Assembly: GCA_964415065.1 (NCBI GenBank)
Contig: CAYPYX010000058.1
Coordinates: forward strand, 1-14,123
Source of the DNA: VMCP01 sp964415065
Lineage (GTDB): Bacteria > Bacteroidota > Bacteroidia > NS11-12g > UBA955
Reading direction: 5' to 3'
Length of the DNA: 14,123 bases
Shown here: positions 1-7,086 of the stretch, piece after piece
How the letters are laid out: the number at the start of each line of letters is the position of its first letter
Numbering within the stretch: position 1 is the first letter of the stretch
The notes under the pieces: model-generated
What the model was told of the DNA's origin: nothing
What the model saw: the letters and a program-made list of their open reading frames with translations, nothing else
Database searches by the model: none
Program-made: the position numbers and the translations under genes

Positions 1-727
1 TTTTCAATGCATTCACCAACTTGTCTTTAGCATAACCTGGATGCGCTGAAATACCATAAAAATTCACCGTTGCGCCATCAGCACTGAAAGTTTCATCTTC
101 ATAACAACCGCGCTCACCTGCATCCAACGTATATCCCACGTCGGCACCCAATTTTTTGATGTCAACATGATCTACACCCCGGCCAATTTCCTCATCGGGG
201 GTGAACAACACACGAATATCACCGTGGGGTAATTCTGGATTATTTACAAATCTTTGTATGCAATCCATAATCACTGCCACACCTGCTTTGTCGTCGGCGC
301 CCAATAGTGTTGTTCCCGAAGCAGTAATGATATCTTCACCAATTTTTTCCAATAAATACGGGTGTTCCGAAGTGCGAATAACCTGGGAAATGTCATCCGG
401 TAAAATCAAATCTTGTCCTTGGTAATTCTTATGGATTATGGGTTTCACACCAGCGCCCGTGCAATCCGGTGATGTATCCACATGCGAACAATAGCAAATT
501 ACAGGTACTTGATGATTTACATTGGATTTAAGCGTAGCATATACATATCCATACTCATCCAAATGTGCATCTTCCAAGCCCATTTCTAACAGTTCCTGAA
601 CTAGGATTCTGCTCAAATCCTTTTGTTTCTCTGTACTTGGAAACGTTGTTGATTCTGGATCACTTTGTGTATCTACCTGCACGTATTTACAAAATCGTTC
701 GGTAATGCTTGTACTGTGTTTTTTCAT
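1..727 (-). CDS. pepT: Peptidase T (tripeptide aminopeptidase), 5' part of gene; 3' end outside window
   Basis: Cytoplasmic di-zinc M20B peptidase that removes the N-terminal residue from tripeptides, the last steps of peptide breakdown. I translated the minus strand from the ATG at 727 and obtained 242 residues, still open at the window edge; the family is about 410 long, so roughly 60% is present. Visible metal and catalytic motifs are HVDTSPD (His82 metal ligand, Asp84), GADDKAG (Asp145 bridging the zincs), TPDEEIGRG (Glu179 general base, Glu180 ligand) and YTLDAGERG (Asp202 ligand). SAHPG at 227-231 begins the lid/dimerisation domain. The final metal-binding His expected near residue 380 lies outside. 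No signal peptide. It reads in the same direction as the amino-acid dehydrogenase upstream, but a 257-bp gap argues for its own transcript. Family assignment is secure from the ordered motifs; PepT is preferred over other M20 peptidases because of the HVDTSPD context. Confidence 0.95.
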   Translation of the reverse strand, partial: MKKHSTSITERFCKYVQVDTQSDPESTTFPSTEKQKDLSRILVQELLEMGLEDAHLDEYGYVYATLKSNVNHQVPVICYCSHVDTSPDCTGAGVKPIIHKNYQGQDLILPDDISQVIRTSEHPYLLEKIGEDIITASGTTLLGADDKAGVAVIMDCIQRFVNNPELPHGDIRVLFTPDEEIGRGVDHVDIKKLGADVGYTLDAGERGCYEDETFSADGATVNFYGISAHPGYAKDKLVNALK

Positions 728-984
728 TTATTTTAAATTAATTGATTACTTGTCTTCTGTTTTAATCAATATTCTTACACTTAATCTGTCTTTTATAAGA
801 AACCTATATTATAACTTTACTGATGAACGTTATCCTATAGACAATTTCAGTCAACAACCATGAGCACATTTCTAATTAAGAATCATGAGCACATTCCGTA
901 ACTATGCGTTTTCAAATGAGACAATTTTCTTTCCGAGCATAAATTGTGCATCGAGCAGAATCATCATCCCCAGAAACCCAAAAA
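728..984. other. Intergenic region upstream of pepT with a 12-bp direct repeat
   Basis: AT-rich gap between the dehydrogenase stop and the pepT start, both on the minus strand. Reading frames across it are short and run into the dehydrogenase in the wrong frame, so I call no gene. The main structure is a perfect direct repeat described separately. I found no exact TAnnTTTG promoter element for pepT and no G+C-rich hairpin followed by a T run after the dehydrogenase stop. Confidence 0.6.
859..895. repeat. Two perfect copies of CATGAGCACATT, 25-bp period
   Basis: CATGAGCACATT occurs at 859-870 and again at 884-895, separated by 13 AT-rich bases. It lies about 130-170 bp upstream of the pepT start codon. 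Two 12-base copies so close together are unlikely by chance, and a 25-bp period (about 2.4 helical turns) could suit tandem binding by a regulator. A relic of local duplication is equally possible. Confidence 0.6.
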
Positions 985-2223
985 TTACCCTACTAAATCC
1001 GTCAACGACATTTCCAATGCCTTGGCAGATATTCCCGTTGTTTTTGGATTGAATTGATGCACGCGCATCACAGCACTGCGAATAATATTGCTTACATCCT
1101 TGAAAATAGCCACATCGGTAAGCTCGGCATCTTGTTTCATCAAATAACCAAATACTCGTGCCATACCACAATTGGCAATAAAATCTGGAATTACCGCCAT
1201 TTGCGAGTCCGCCAATTTACTGATGGGACCCATGAAAATTTCAGCATCTGCGAATGGAACATTTGCTCCACAAGAAATCACTTCTATGCCAGATTTTGCC
1301 ATACGATTTACCTGATCCTCTGTAACCAAACGCGAAGCAGCACCAGGAATAAAAATCTCTGCTGGCAAATCCCAAATTTGAGCATTTACTTCATCAAACG
1401 ACAACATATTGGGAGCATTTAACGCATTTCCGTCGCGAGTTAAAAATAACTCCACTACTTCTTCATATCCCAAACCTTGCTTTGAAATGATTCCACCGTT
1501 GCGATCAATAATACCTCCGATACGAACTCCGTATTTGGTTAAATAAAATGCCGCAGCAGCAGCCACATTTCCCCAGCCTTGAATAATAGCTAATTTGTTG
1601 TTCATAAAACCGCCGTATACTTCGTAGTAATGTCGCACACCTTCGGCAACACCCCAACCTGTAATCATATCGGCAATGGTAAATTTCTTGGCCACATCTG
1701 GAGTTAATCGTTCATCGGTAATTGGCAACAATACCCCTTCTTGTAGGCGCGAAATAGCCTTCAAACGCTCTTCCGGAGTGTAGGACGTTAAATGTCCATT
1801 CACTACACCTTCTTGGGGATGTAAAATCCCTAAATCAGCGGTCATTGGAATTACTTCGTGAATTTCATCCACGTTCAAGTCACCACCAGTTCCATAATAG
1901 TTTTTCAACAATGGACGAACAGCTTTATACCACCGTTTTAAAACATCCTTTTTACGTGGATCAGCTGGATCGAAATTGATCCCCGATTTAGCACCACCAA
2001 TGGGAGGTCCTGCAACCGTGAATTTGACTTCCATTGTTTTTGCTAAGCTCTCAACTTCGCGCTTATTCAATCCTTTGCGCATGCGCGTACCACCACCGGC
2101 AGCACCATTTCTCAAGGAATTTATTACCACCCAGCCTTCGGCTTCGGTTTCAGAATCTTTCCAAGCAAACACGATTTCAGGTTGCTTGTTTTCAAATTTG
2201 TCGATCAGCTTTTCTAGTTTCAC
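985..2223 (-). CDS. Glu/Leu/Phe/Val-family amino-acid dehydrogenase
   Basis: NAD(P)-dependent oxidative deamination of an amino acid to its 2-oxo acid and ammonia, in the cytoplasm. The protein has 412 residues, near glutamate dehydrogenase length (about 420) and longer than leucine dehydrogenase (about 360). The N-terminal substrate/dimerisation domain spans about 15-150, with Lys67, the catalytic lysine in GGAKSG (Lys79) and GGDLNV (Asp115). The Rossmann domain follows, with the dinucleotide loop GWGNVA at 216-221 and Asp240 at the end of the next strand, which suggests preference for NAD. The start is GTG at 2223: an in-frame TAA two codons upstream (2230-2232) excludes anything longer, and the next in-frame ATG (residue 48) would cut the conserved N-terminal domain. 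anmK lies 167 bp upstream on the same strand, so cotranscription is possible. The loop GPPIGGAKSG is neither the usual glutamate nor the usual leucine dehydrogenase form, so I leave the substrate open. Confidence 0.9.
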   Translation of the reverse strand: MKLEKLIDKFENKQPEIVFAWKDSETEAEGWVVINSLRNGAAGGGTRMRKGLNKREVESLAKTMEVKFTVAGPPIGGAKSGINFDPADPRKKDVLKRWYKAVRPLLKNYYGTGGDLNVDEIHEVIPMTADLGILHPQEGVVNGHLTSYTPEERLKAISRLQEGVLLPITDERLTPDVAKKFTIADMITGWGVAEGVRHYYEVYGGFMNNKLAIIQGWGNVAAAAAFYLTKYGVRIGGIIDRNGGIISKQGLGYEEVVELFLTRDGNALNAPNMLSFDEVNAQIWDLPAEIFIPGAASRLVTEDQVNRMAKSGIEVISCGANVPFADAEIFMGPISKLADSQMAVIPDFIANCGMARVFGYLMKQDAELTDVAIFKDVSNIIRSAVMRVHQFNPKTTGISAKALEMSLTDLVG

Positions 2224-2390
2224 GGTATATTAAATAATAGGGTTGATTTATTCGTTTAAAATATTTTTTGTGTGAAATTGATGCAGTAAAATAGGATGCA
2301 CCTTTTTCTTTTTGGGGGACGTTATCTCGTTTTGAGCAAGTTATACTGTTGTTCTCGTTATTTTTTTCGTTTCGAGGGATATATTATTGA

Positions 2391-3470
2391 TTAATTCAAA
2401 TGCATAAAACCATCTAACGACCCGGCAATAACAGGCACTTTTGCACCTGTACTTTCGTGCATCACATTAGGAACTCCATGAACTCTCATGGCACCCAATA
2501 ACGCAAATACCATCGCTTCTTTGAAATTTACTATCTCTGCTTCGGGTACCACAATTTGTGCATCCGATTCCGATGTGATATAATCCATTAATGTTTGATT
2601 GAAAGCACCACCACCGGTAACAAAAACCTTCAATTCAGAAAGTGATTTATCCGAATATTTTTCAATTGCGTTGGCAATTTGAACCGCAATGTGCATCACC
2701 AAAGTTTTCATGCGATCCTCAACAGAATAATCATCAAAATCCCGCACAATGTGCCAGAATTCTTTATTTATCCATTCTCTTCCCAAGCTTTTGGGCGCTG
2801 ATTTTTGGTAAAATGAAATTTGATTTAATTGTTCCAATAACGGATATATCACACTCCCACTTTCCGCTATAGCTCCATTCTCATCGTATTTTAACTTCTT
2901 TTCACGAGCTAGGCGATTTAATACTATGTTGCAGGGTGCAACATCAAAGGCTACACGACCCGCTGGTGTTTTCATAGAAATATTACAAAAACCGCCCAAA
3001 TTCAAGCAAACGTCGTAATCGTTGAAGAGCATCTCATCGCCCAAAGTAACCAAAGGAGCACCTTGTCCTCCAGCTGCAACATCGGCGCGTCTGAAATTAG
3101 TAACTGCTGGAATTCCACATGTACCATAAAGTGTAGCTCCATCTCCAATTTGTGAGGTCATCCATTTGTGCGGGTTGTGAAAAACCGTATGTCCATGAGA
3201 CGCCACTAAGTCAATGTGCAATCCCGTTTCCTTTCGAAATGCATCGGCCAATTCTCCCAAATATCTGCCGAAAAATATATCGGTTTTCGCGTATACTTCT
3301 GGGGTTTGATATTTCACTTGCGACAATCGCACTCTCCATGTTTCATTCATTGGAATGGTTATGGCCTTCAAAATCTCTGTTGTAAACTGACTCCCTACTT
3401 TTTCCACTTTACACAACGCCAAATCGATACCGTCCATGCTCGATCCGCTCATTATCCCTAAAACATTCAT
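2391..3470 (-). CDS. anmK: Anhydro-N-acetylmuramic acid kinase
   Basis: Cleaves and phosphorylates 1,6-anhydro-MurNAc with ATP to give MurNAc-6-phosphate, which MurQ-type etherases pass on; this is a cytoplasmic step in peptidoglycan recycling. The protein has 359 residues against about 370 in E. coli. The N-terminal nucleotide loop MSGSSMDGID (residues 7-16) matches the family's MSGTSxDGxD with Ser for Thr. Further family blocks are SHGHT (91-95), FRRADVAAGGQGAP (126-139), NLGGFCN (157-163), FDVAPCN (175-181, Asp176 at the catalytic Asp position of the E. coli DTGPGN block) and VTGGGAFN (284-291). KEAMVFALLG (317-326) is the usual C-terminal signature. No signal peptide. The start is the ATG at 3470, divergent from the aminotransferase-like gene with a 130-bp gap. 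Other muropeptide recycling genes (murQ, ampG, nagZ) are not in the window. Confidence 0.96.
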   Translation of the reverse strand: MNVLGIMSGSSMDGIDLALCKVEKVGSQFTTEILKAITIPMNETWRVRLSQVKYQTPEVYAKTDIFFGRYLGELADAFRKETGLHIDLVASHGHTVFHNPHKWMTSQIGDGATLYGTCGIPAVTNFRRADVAAGGQGAPLVTLGDEMLFNDYDVCLNLGGFCNISMKTPAGRVAFDVAPCNIVLNRLAREKKLKYDENGAIAESGSVIYPLLEQLNQISFYQKSAPKSLGREWINKEFWHIVRDFDDYSVEDRMKTLVMHIAVQIANAIEKYSDKSLSELKVFVTGGGAFNQTLMDYITSESDAQIVVPEAEIVNFKEAMVFALLGAMRVHGVPNVMHESTGAKVPVIAGSLDGFMHLN

Positions 3471-3534
3471 ATCCTTGTCTATTCCTTATTCGATTGATTT
3501 ACAATATATAGCAATTTTCTATGGCTTCATGTTG

Positions 3535-3551
3535 CAAAATGGGCCAAAATG
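3535..3551. repeat. CAAAATG repeated at 10-bp spacing in the anmK/aminotransferase divergent region
   Basis: CAAAATG occurs at 3535-3541 and 3545-3551, exactly one helical turn apart, followed by a degenerate CAAAAAT at 3553. It sits between the two divergent start codons (3470 and 3601), where a shared regulator could bind. The sequence is short and A-rich, so chance is a serious alternative. Confidence 0.35.
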
Positions 3552-3600
3552 CAAAAATACATCTAAAAAACGTATCTTGCACCTTCACCAATCGATTGCT

Positions 3601-3672
3601 ATGAAACGTCGTTCATTTTTATTTTTCGGGGGAAGTTTGGCTGCTGCTAGCTCCGTACAAGATGCGCAAGCT
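3601..3672 (+). other. Twin-arginine signal peptide coding segment
   Basis: It encodes residues 1-24 of the class V PLP enzyme. Arg3-Arg4 followed by SFLFF match the RRxFL core of Tat signals. The hydrophobic stretch is modest and rich in Gly, Ala and Ser, as usual for Tat signals, and ends in Asp-Ala-Gln-Ala before Lys25. It decides the start codon of the gene. Confidence 0.75.
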
Positions 3673-4893
3673 AAATGGGCATTTGAATCCTTTCTCAATG
3701 GAAACCAGTCCGATATGGGACCCCTTCATTTTGAGGCACTTCGTGAACTATTTCCATTGAAATCAGATCGAATTTTTCTAAATAATGGAACCATGGGAAT
3801 TACCCCTTATCCAGTGCTACAAGCCGTTCAAAATGAATACAAGAACATTGCCGAAAACGCAGCCTATCCCGCACATAATGGTTCTTTAGAAGCTGCATTA
3901 GCGAATATAGTTGGTGCAAAAGCCCACGAAATTGGAATCACCAAAAACGTTAGCGAAGGAATCAATCATATTTGTTGGGGAATTCCCTTAAAAAAAGGCG
4001 ACGAAGTTCTGATGACTACACACGAGCACGTTGGCGGTTGTGCTCCTTGGTTGCATCGTGCAAAACTCGACGGAATCGTAATAAAAACCTTTGAAATTGG
4101 GTCAACGGCAGCAGAAACATTGAATCGATTTGAAAAAGCTCTTACTTCAAAAACCAGAGCCTTTGCAATCCCACACATTCCCTGCACCATTGGACAAATT
4201 TTGCCCATCAAAGAAATGTGTTCCATTGCCCGTTCCAAGAACATCATTTCCTGTGTAGATGGAGCCCATCCACTAGGAATGATTGAATTCAATGTAAAAG
4301 ATTTAGGTTGTGATTATTACGCTGGATGTTTTCACAAATGGGTACTAGGACCCATAGGAACTGGCTGGTTATACATCAACGAAGAGCGGTTATCTCAAAC
4401 CAAAATCACCCATGTGGCAGCCTATAGCTTGGATAATTTTAATATGAATCAAATTCCACCTATGCTCTCCGATCCTATAAACAAAGCATCGAGATATAGC
4501 TATGGCACATTTGCTGGTCCACTTTGGGTAAGTGCAGAAAAATCACTGGAATTGTACCAGAAAATTGGTCCCAAGAATATAGAAAATCAAGTAAAGTCGT
4601 TGTCAGGCTATTTACAAGAGCAACTATTGGCCATTGGCGACGGAATTCAAATGCTTACTCCTACCGAAGATATTTCCAGAGGTGCACAAATTGGTTTCAA
4701 AATCAACACCCAAAAAACCAAAAAAGAAAATCCCAATTCAGGATTCGTTAATCATGCTCGTTCCAAAGGAATCATTTTGCGTCATGTAGCAGAAAATGGT
4801 TTGGATTCCATCCGAATTTCTACCCATTATTACAACACCCGAAATGAAATAGACCAATGTGTAAATCTGTTAAAAGAGTATGCGTTTAGTTAG
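3601..4893 (+). CDS. Class V aminotransferase-fold PLP enzyme with Tat signal peptide
   Basis: PLP-dependent enzyme of the class V aminotransferase/cysteine desulfurase/isopenicillin-N epimerase superfamily; the reaction cannot be named from sequence. The start at ATG 3601 gives 430 residues and places a signal peptide at the N-terminus: KRRSFLFF (residues 2-9) fits the twin-arginine pattern, followed by an Ala-rich core and AQA (22-24) as a signal peptidase site. The frame is open back to 3436, but that extension would run over the anmK start and bury the signal peptide. PLP motifs are TKNVSEGIN (114-122, phosphate side), CVDGAHPLG (218-226, Asp220 to the ring nitrogen) and GCFHKW (242-247, Lys246 Schiff base). 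A possible C-terminal small domain contains SIRISTHYYNT (403-413). Tat export fits a protein that must bind PLP and fold in the cytoplasm before export. The MenE-like gene follows after 56 bp on the same strand. Superfamily is secure; substrate unknown. Confidence 0.88.
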   Translation: MKRRSFLFFGGSLAAASSVQDAQAKWAFESFLNGNQSDMGPLHFEALRELFPLKSDRIFLNNGTMGITPYPVLQAVQNEYKNIAENAAYPAHNGSLEAALANIVGAKAHEIGITKNVSEGINHICWGIPLKKGDEVLMTTHEHVGGCAPWLHRAKLDGIVIKTFEIGSTAAETLNRFEKALTSKTRAFAIPHIPCTIGQILPIKEMCSIARSKNIISCVDGAHPLGMIEFNVKDLGCDYYAGCFHKWVLGPIGTGWLYINEERLSQTKITHVAAYSLDNFNMNQIPPMLSDPINKASRYSYGTFAGPLWVSAEKSLELYQKIGPKNIENQVKSLSGYLQEQLLAIGDGIQMLTPTEDISRGAQIGFKINTQKTKKENPNSGFVNHARSKGIILRHVAENGLDSIRISTHYYNTRNEIDQCVNLLKEYAFS

Positions 4894-4923
4894 TTTGCCT
4901 AATTTTCATTGCGGTTATATAGG

Positions 4924-4931
4924 TAAATTTG
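4924..4931 (+). promoter_or_regulatory. Candidate Bacteroidota -7 element (TAAATTTG) for menE
   Basis: TAAATTTG is an exact match to TAnnTTTG, the -7 consensus of the Bacteroidota primary sigma factor. It ends 18 bp before the ATG at 4950, which would leave a leader of about 12 nt. The -33 part is weak: the TTTG at 4894-4897 is 26 bp upstream, longer than the usual 19-21. It would give menE its own start despite the short gap to the upstream gene. Confidence 0.4.
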
Positions 4932-4949
4932 CTACCCCGAAATAGAGAA

Positions 4950-6104
4950 ATGGAAGAGAATGTAGTTTTAACCAATAAACAAAAAGCCGAAATTATTATT
5001 GAACGCTGGAATGCGGGGCAAACTACATTTGAAATTACCACTTCGGGTAGCACTGGCAATCCGAAAACATTTCAATTAGAAAAGGACTCCCTCATTTGGA
5101 GCGCCCATCAAACACTTAAACATTTTATTTCTATTCCGGAGAAACAACTCATTTGTTTACCCCTGAATAAAGTGGGTGGCTTCATGCAAATTATTCGGAG
5201 TTTAGTTTGGAATCAACCGTTTTTCATTGTTGAACCAAGTTCCAATCCTCTATTAAACGAAGATATTCCGATGGATTGTAAAATTGCTTCTTTTACACCC
5301 CACCAACTATTTCATATTTTAAAGAAGGATACCTCGAGAAGAAAATTAGCCCAATTCCGAAATATACTTATCGGAGGAGGAGAAATCCCCCAAGAAATAG
5401 AAGAACAGTTGATTCATGAGTTTCCCGGAATTCAATTTGTGCATACGTTTGGCATGACAGAAACCTATTCGCATTTTGCGGGAAGGTTGTTGGGCGATTT
5501 ATGGTATCATTTAACCGACAATACACGAATTCAAACCAATGAAATTGGGTGCTTAGAAGTATGTTGTGAATTGACGAACCAGCAGTGGCTATCTACCAAC
5601 GATATTGTAAAACTCGATGAACAACAGCAACGCTTCCAATGGATTGGGCGTGCAGATTTTACCATCAACTCTGGCGGTGTAAAAATTCAAATTGAATCCG
5701 CAGAAAAACAAATTTCAACGAACTTGGGAATCCCAAATTCTGATTTTTTTTGTTGGGGGATGCCACACGAGTCACTGGGCCAAGAACTCACCTTATTTAT
5801 TCCATTTAGCAGTATTTACCTCCAAGGTTTGGCTGAAAAAATACTGAATCCATCTTCAAGCACAGAGCCATTACCTGAGAATTGGGATGAAGTTAAAACG
5901 AACGAAATTCGAAAACAATTGAGTAAATTATTAGGTTCTATTTCCTGGGATAATTCCTTTGAGAAACCCAGACGCATAGAGTTAATTCGTCAGATTGTTC
6001 TAACAGAAACACAAAAAATTAATCGGGCAGAAACGGTACATCGTTTTTTCAACCCACTTTCCAGTCAACTCGATTTGTCAAGTATTAGCAGTTTAACTGA
6101 ATGA
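4950..6104 (+). CDS. menE: AMP-binding acyl-CoA ligase, probable o-succinylbenzoate-CoA ligase
   Basis: Adenylate-forming enzyme that would activate o-succinylbenzoate with ATP and then CoA, the step before MenB ring closure in menaquinone synthesis, in the cytoplasm. The ATG at 4950 gives 384 residues; the frame opens at a TTG (4929) with seven unconserved codons that overlap the candidate promoter, so I use the ATG. Motifs in order are the phosphate loop TTSGSTGNPK (30-39), FGMTET (167-172), TND (216-218, Asp to the ribose), the hinge GRADFTINSGGVK (233-245) and the C-terminal QKINR (355-359) with Lys356 as the expected adenylation lysine. The length is well below the 500-plus residues of general acyl-CoA synthetases and fits the compact MenE of Bacteroidota, whose INSGGVK hinge it shares. 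No other men gene is present, so the substrate rests on family resemblance; another small-acid CoA ligase is the alternative. Confidence 0.78.
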   Translation: MEENVVLTNKQKAEIIIERWNAGQTTFEITTSGSTGNPKTFQLEKDSLIWSAHQTLKHFISIPEKQLICLPLNKVGGFMQIIRSLVWNQPFFIVEPSSNPLLNEDIPMDCKIASFTPHQLFHILKKDTSRRKLAQFRNILIGGGEIPQEIEEQLIHEFPGIQFVHTFGMTETYSHFAGRLLGDLWYHLTDNTRIQTNEIGCLEVCCELTNQQWLSTNDIVKLDEQQQRFQWIGRADFTINSGGVKIQIESAEKQISTNLGIPNSDFFCWGMPHESLGQELTLFIPFSSIYLQGLAEKILNPSSSTEPLPENWDEVKTNEIRKQLSKLLGSISWDNSFEKPRRIELIRQIVLTETQKINRAETVHRFFNPLSSQLDLSSISSLTE

Positions 6105-6143
6105 TATAACGGCTACCGAAGTTCAATTCAATTACGTACGCTA

Positions 6144-7034
6144 TTACCAAGAAATCAAGTAATCAAAAGATCGAGATTCTGAAGAATTCAATTGAATAAT
6201 TCCTTCTTTCTTGAGGAAGTTGTAGTCGTGGTCTTGATGATCGGCAATTCCATCCCAAGGCTCCAAACACAGAAACGGAGCACCCGGTTTGGTCCAAATT
6301 CCCCAATACGGTGCATGCTGGCATTTTAAATTCACCAGTAATTCTGTCCCCCGAAAAATAGAAACTCCCCCAATATCCTCTTTTTTGAAAACGATGGCAT
6401 CAGAGGAAAACAAATCGTTATTCAACTTCAATTGCCCATTGAAAAAATGGACATTTTCAGTTTCACCGGTGTATAATCCATTTTTTATTAGGTAACGATT
6501 AAAGGAGAAGCTACCCTTTATCGGTAGGCCTTGCATATTTTCCAATTCAATGTGATAATCCGACAATGGGAAATTCAATTGAAAACCGGGGTGTGCACCA
6601 ATACTATAAAACAAGGATTTGGACGGTGAGGGATTTGTAACGGTGTTTCGCACCAATAATTGTTCATTTTCGAGAATGTATTCAACGGTTAATTCAAAAT
6701 CAAATGGGAAAACAGTTGCTGATTGGGGAGTATTTTTCAGCTTCAATTTACACGAATTCCGGGTTGTTTCAATACACTCAAATATTTGATTTCGGGCAAA
6801 TCCATGTTGGGGTAACGAATATAGTGTTCCATCCACTTGGTACTGATTTTCTTTAACCTTTCCAACCAATGGAAATAGTATAGGAGATACTCGATTCCAG
6901 TATTGTTCATCCACATTCCACAAAACAGGAATTACCTCATTTTGGGTATTTAAGCGGGACAATTTAACCACTTCCGCACCTTGCAACGAAATTTCAGCAC
7001 GGTTTCTCTCATTTTGTGAAAATATTTCAATCAT
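6144..7034 (-). CDS. Aldose 1-epimerase family protein (galactose mutarotase-like, LacX/YeaD type)
   Basis: Beta-sandwich fold that interconverts the alpha and beta anomers of a sugar or acts on a sugar phosphate, in the cytoplasm. The protein has 296 residues and no signal peptide. Landmarks are NRVSPILFPLVG (47-58), PQHGFAR (75-81; His77 and Arg81 as substrate contacts), SIGAHPGFQL (144-153; His148 as catalytic acid) and LCLEPWDGIADHQD (255-268; Glu258 as catalytic base). The compact length and GAHPGF motif point to the LacX/YeaD-like subgroup rather than classical GalM (about 340-380). The ATG at 7034 is the first start in frame. It converges with menE (39-bp gap, no clear terminator) and is divergent from the response regulator, with only 52 bp between start codons. 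There are no sugar transport or catabolic genes nearby, so the sugar is unknown. Confidence 0.88.
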   Translation of the reverse strand: MIEIFSQNERNRAEISLQGAEVVKLSRLNTQNEVIPVLWNVDEQYWNRVSPILFPLVGKVKENQYQVDGTLYSLPQHGFARNQIFECIETTRNSCKLKLKNTPQSATVFPFDFELTVEYILENEQLLVRNTVTNPSPSKSLFYSIGAHPGFQLNFPLSDYHIELENMQGLPIKGSFSFNRYLIKNGLYTGETENVHFFNGQLKLNNDLFSSDAIVFKKEDIGGVSIFRGTELLVNLKCQHAPYWGIWTKPGAPFLCLEPWDGIADHQDHDYNFLKKEGIIQLNSSESRSFDYLISW

Positions 7035-7040
7035 TTATCG

Positions 7041-7073
7041 CAAAGTAACATTACATTTGAGGTACTTTCAAAA
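7041..7073 (-). promoter_or_regulatory. Candidate promoter for the aldose epimerase gene, overlapping the divergent regulator promoter
   Basis: On the minus strand TTTTG (7073-7069) is followed after 21 bp by TACTTTG (7047-7041). This has the Bacteroidota shape (TTTG, 19-21 bp, TAnnTTTG) but the -7 box is one base short. Transcription would begin at or next to the ATG at 7034, giving a nearly leaderless mRNA. It overlaps the candidate element of the divergent gene. Confidence 0.35.
7052..7059 (+). promoter_or_regulatory. Candidate Bacteroidota -7 element (TACATTTG) for the LytTR regulator
   Basis: TACATTTG matches TAnnTTTG exactly and lies 27 bp before the ATG at 7087, predicting a leader of about 20 nt. 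No TTG occurs at the ideal distance upstream, so only the -7 part is supported. It also argues that the TTG at 7057, inside the element, is not the translation start. Confidence 0.4.
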
Positions 7074-7086
7074 CGAATTTAAAACC

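Noticed and set aside
902..1171. Minus-strand reading frame overlapping the end of the dehydrogenase gene
   Set aside because: It lies mostly inside the dehydrogenase in another frame, its sequence looks random (Cys/Gln-rich, no motifs), and the dehydrogenase frame is clearly real.
2224..2390. Terminator or promoter between anmK and the dehydrogenase gene
   Set aside because: Only 4-bp CTCG/CGAG arms with long A runs are present, and no TAnnTTTG element is found on the minus strand, so neither a terminator nor a promoter can be supported.
3436..3600. Longer start for the Tat-PLP gene
   Set aside because: The frame is open, but the extension overlaps the anmK start codon region and has no conserved features, while ATG 3601 gives a complete Tat signal peptide.
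4929..4949. TTG start for menE
   Set aside because: It lies within the candidate promoter TAAATTTG and adds only seven unconserved residues before a good ATG.
6105..6143. Terminator between convergent menE and aldose epimerase
   Set aside because: The 39 bp hold only the short palindrome CGTACG, with no stable stem and no T run on either strand.
7057..7086. TTG start for the LytTR regulator
   Set aside because: It falls inside the TACATTTG element; the ATG at 7087 starts just before the receiver domain as usual.
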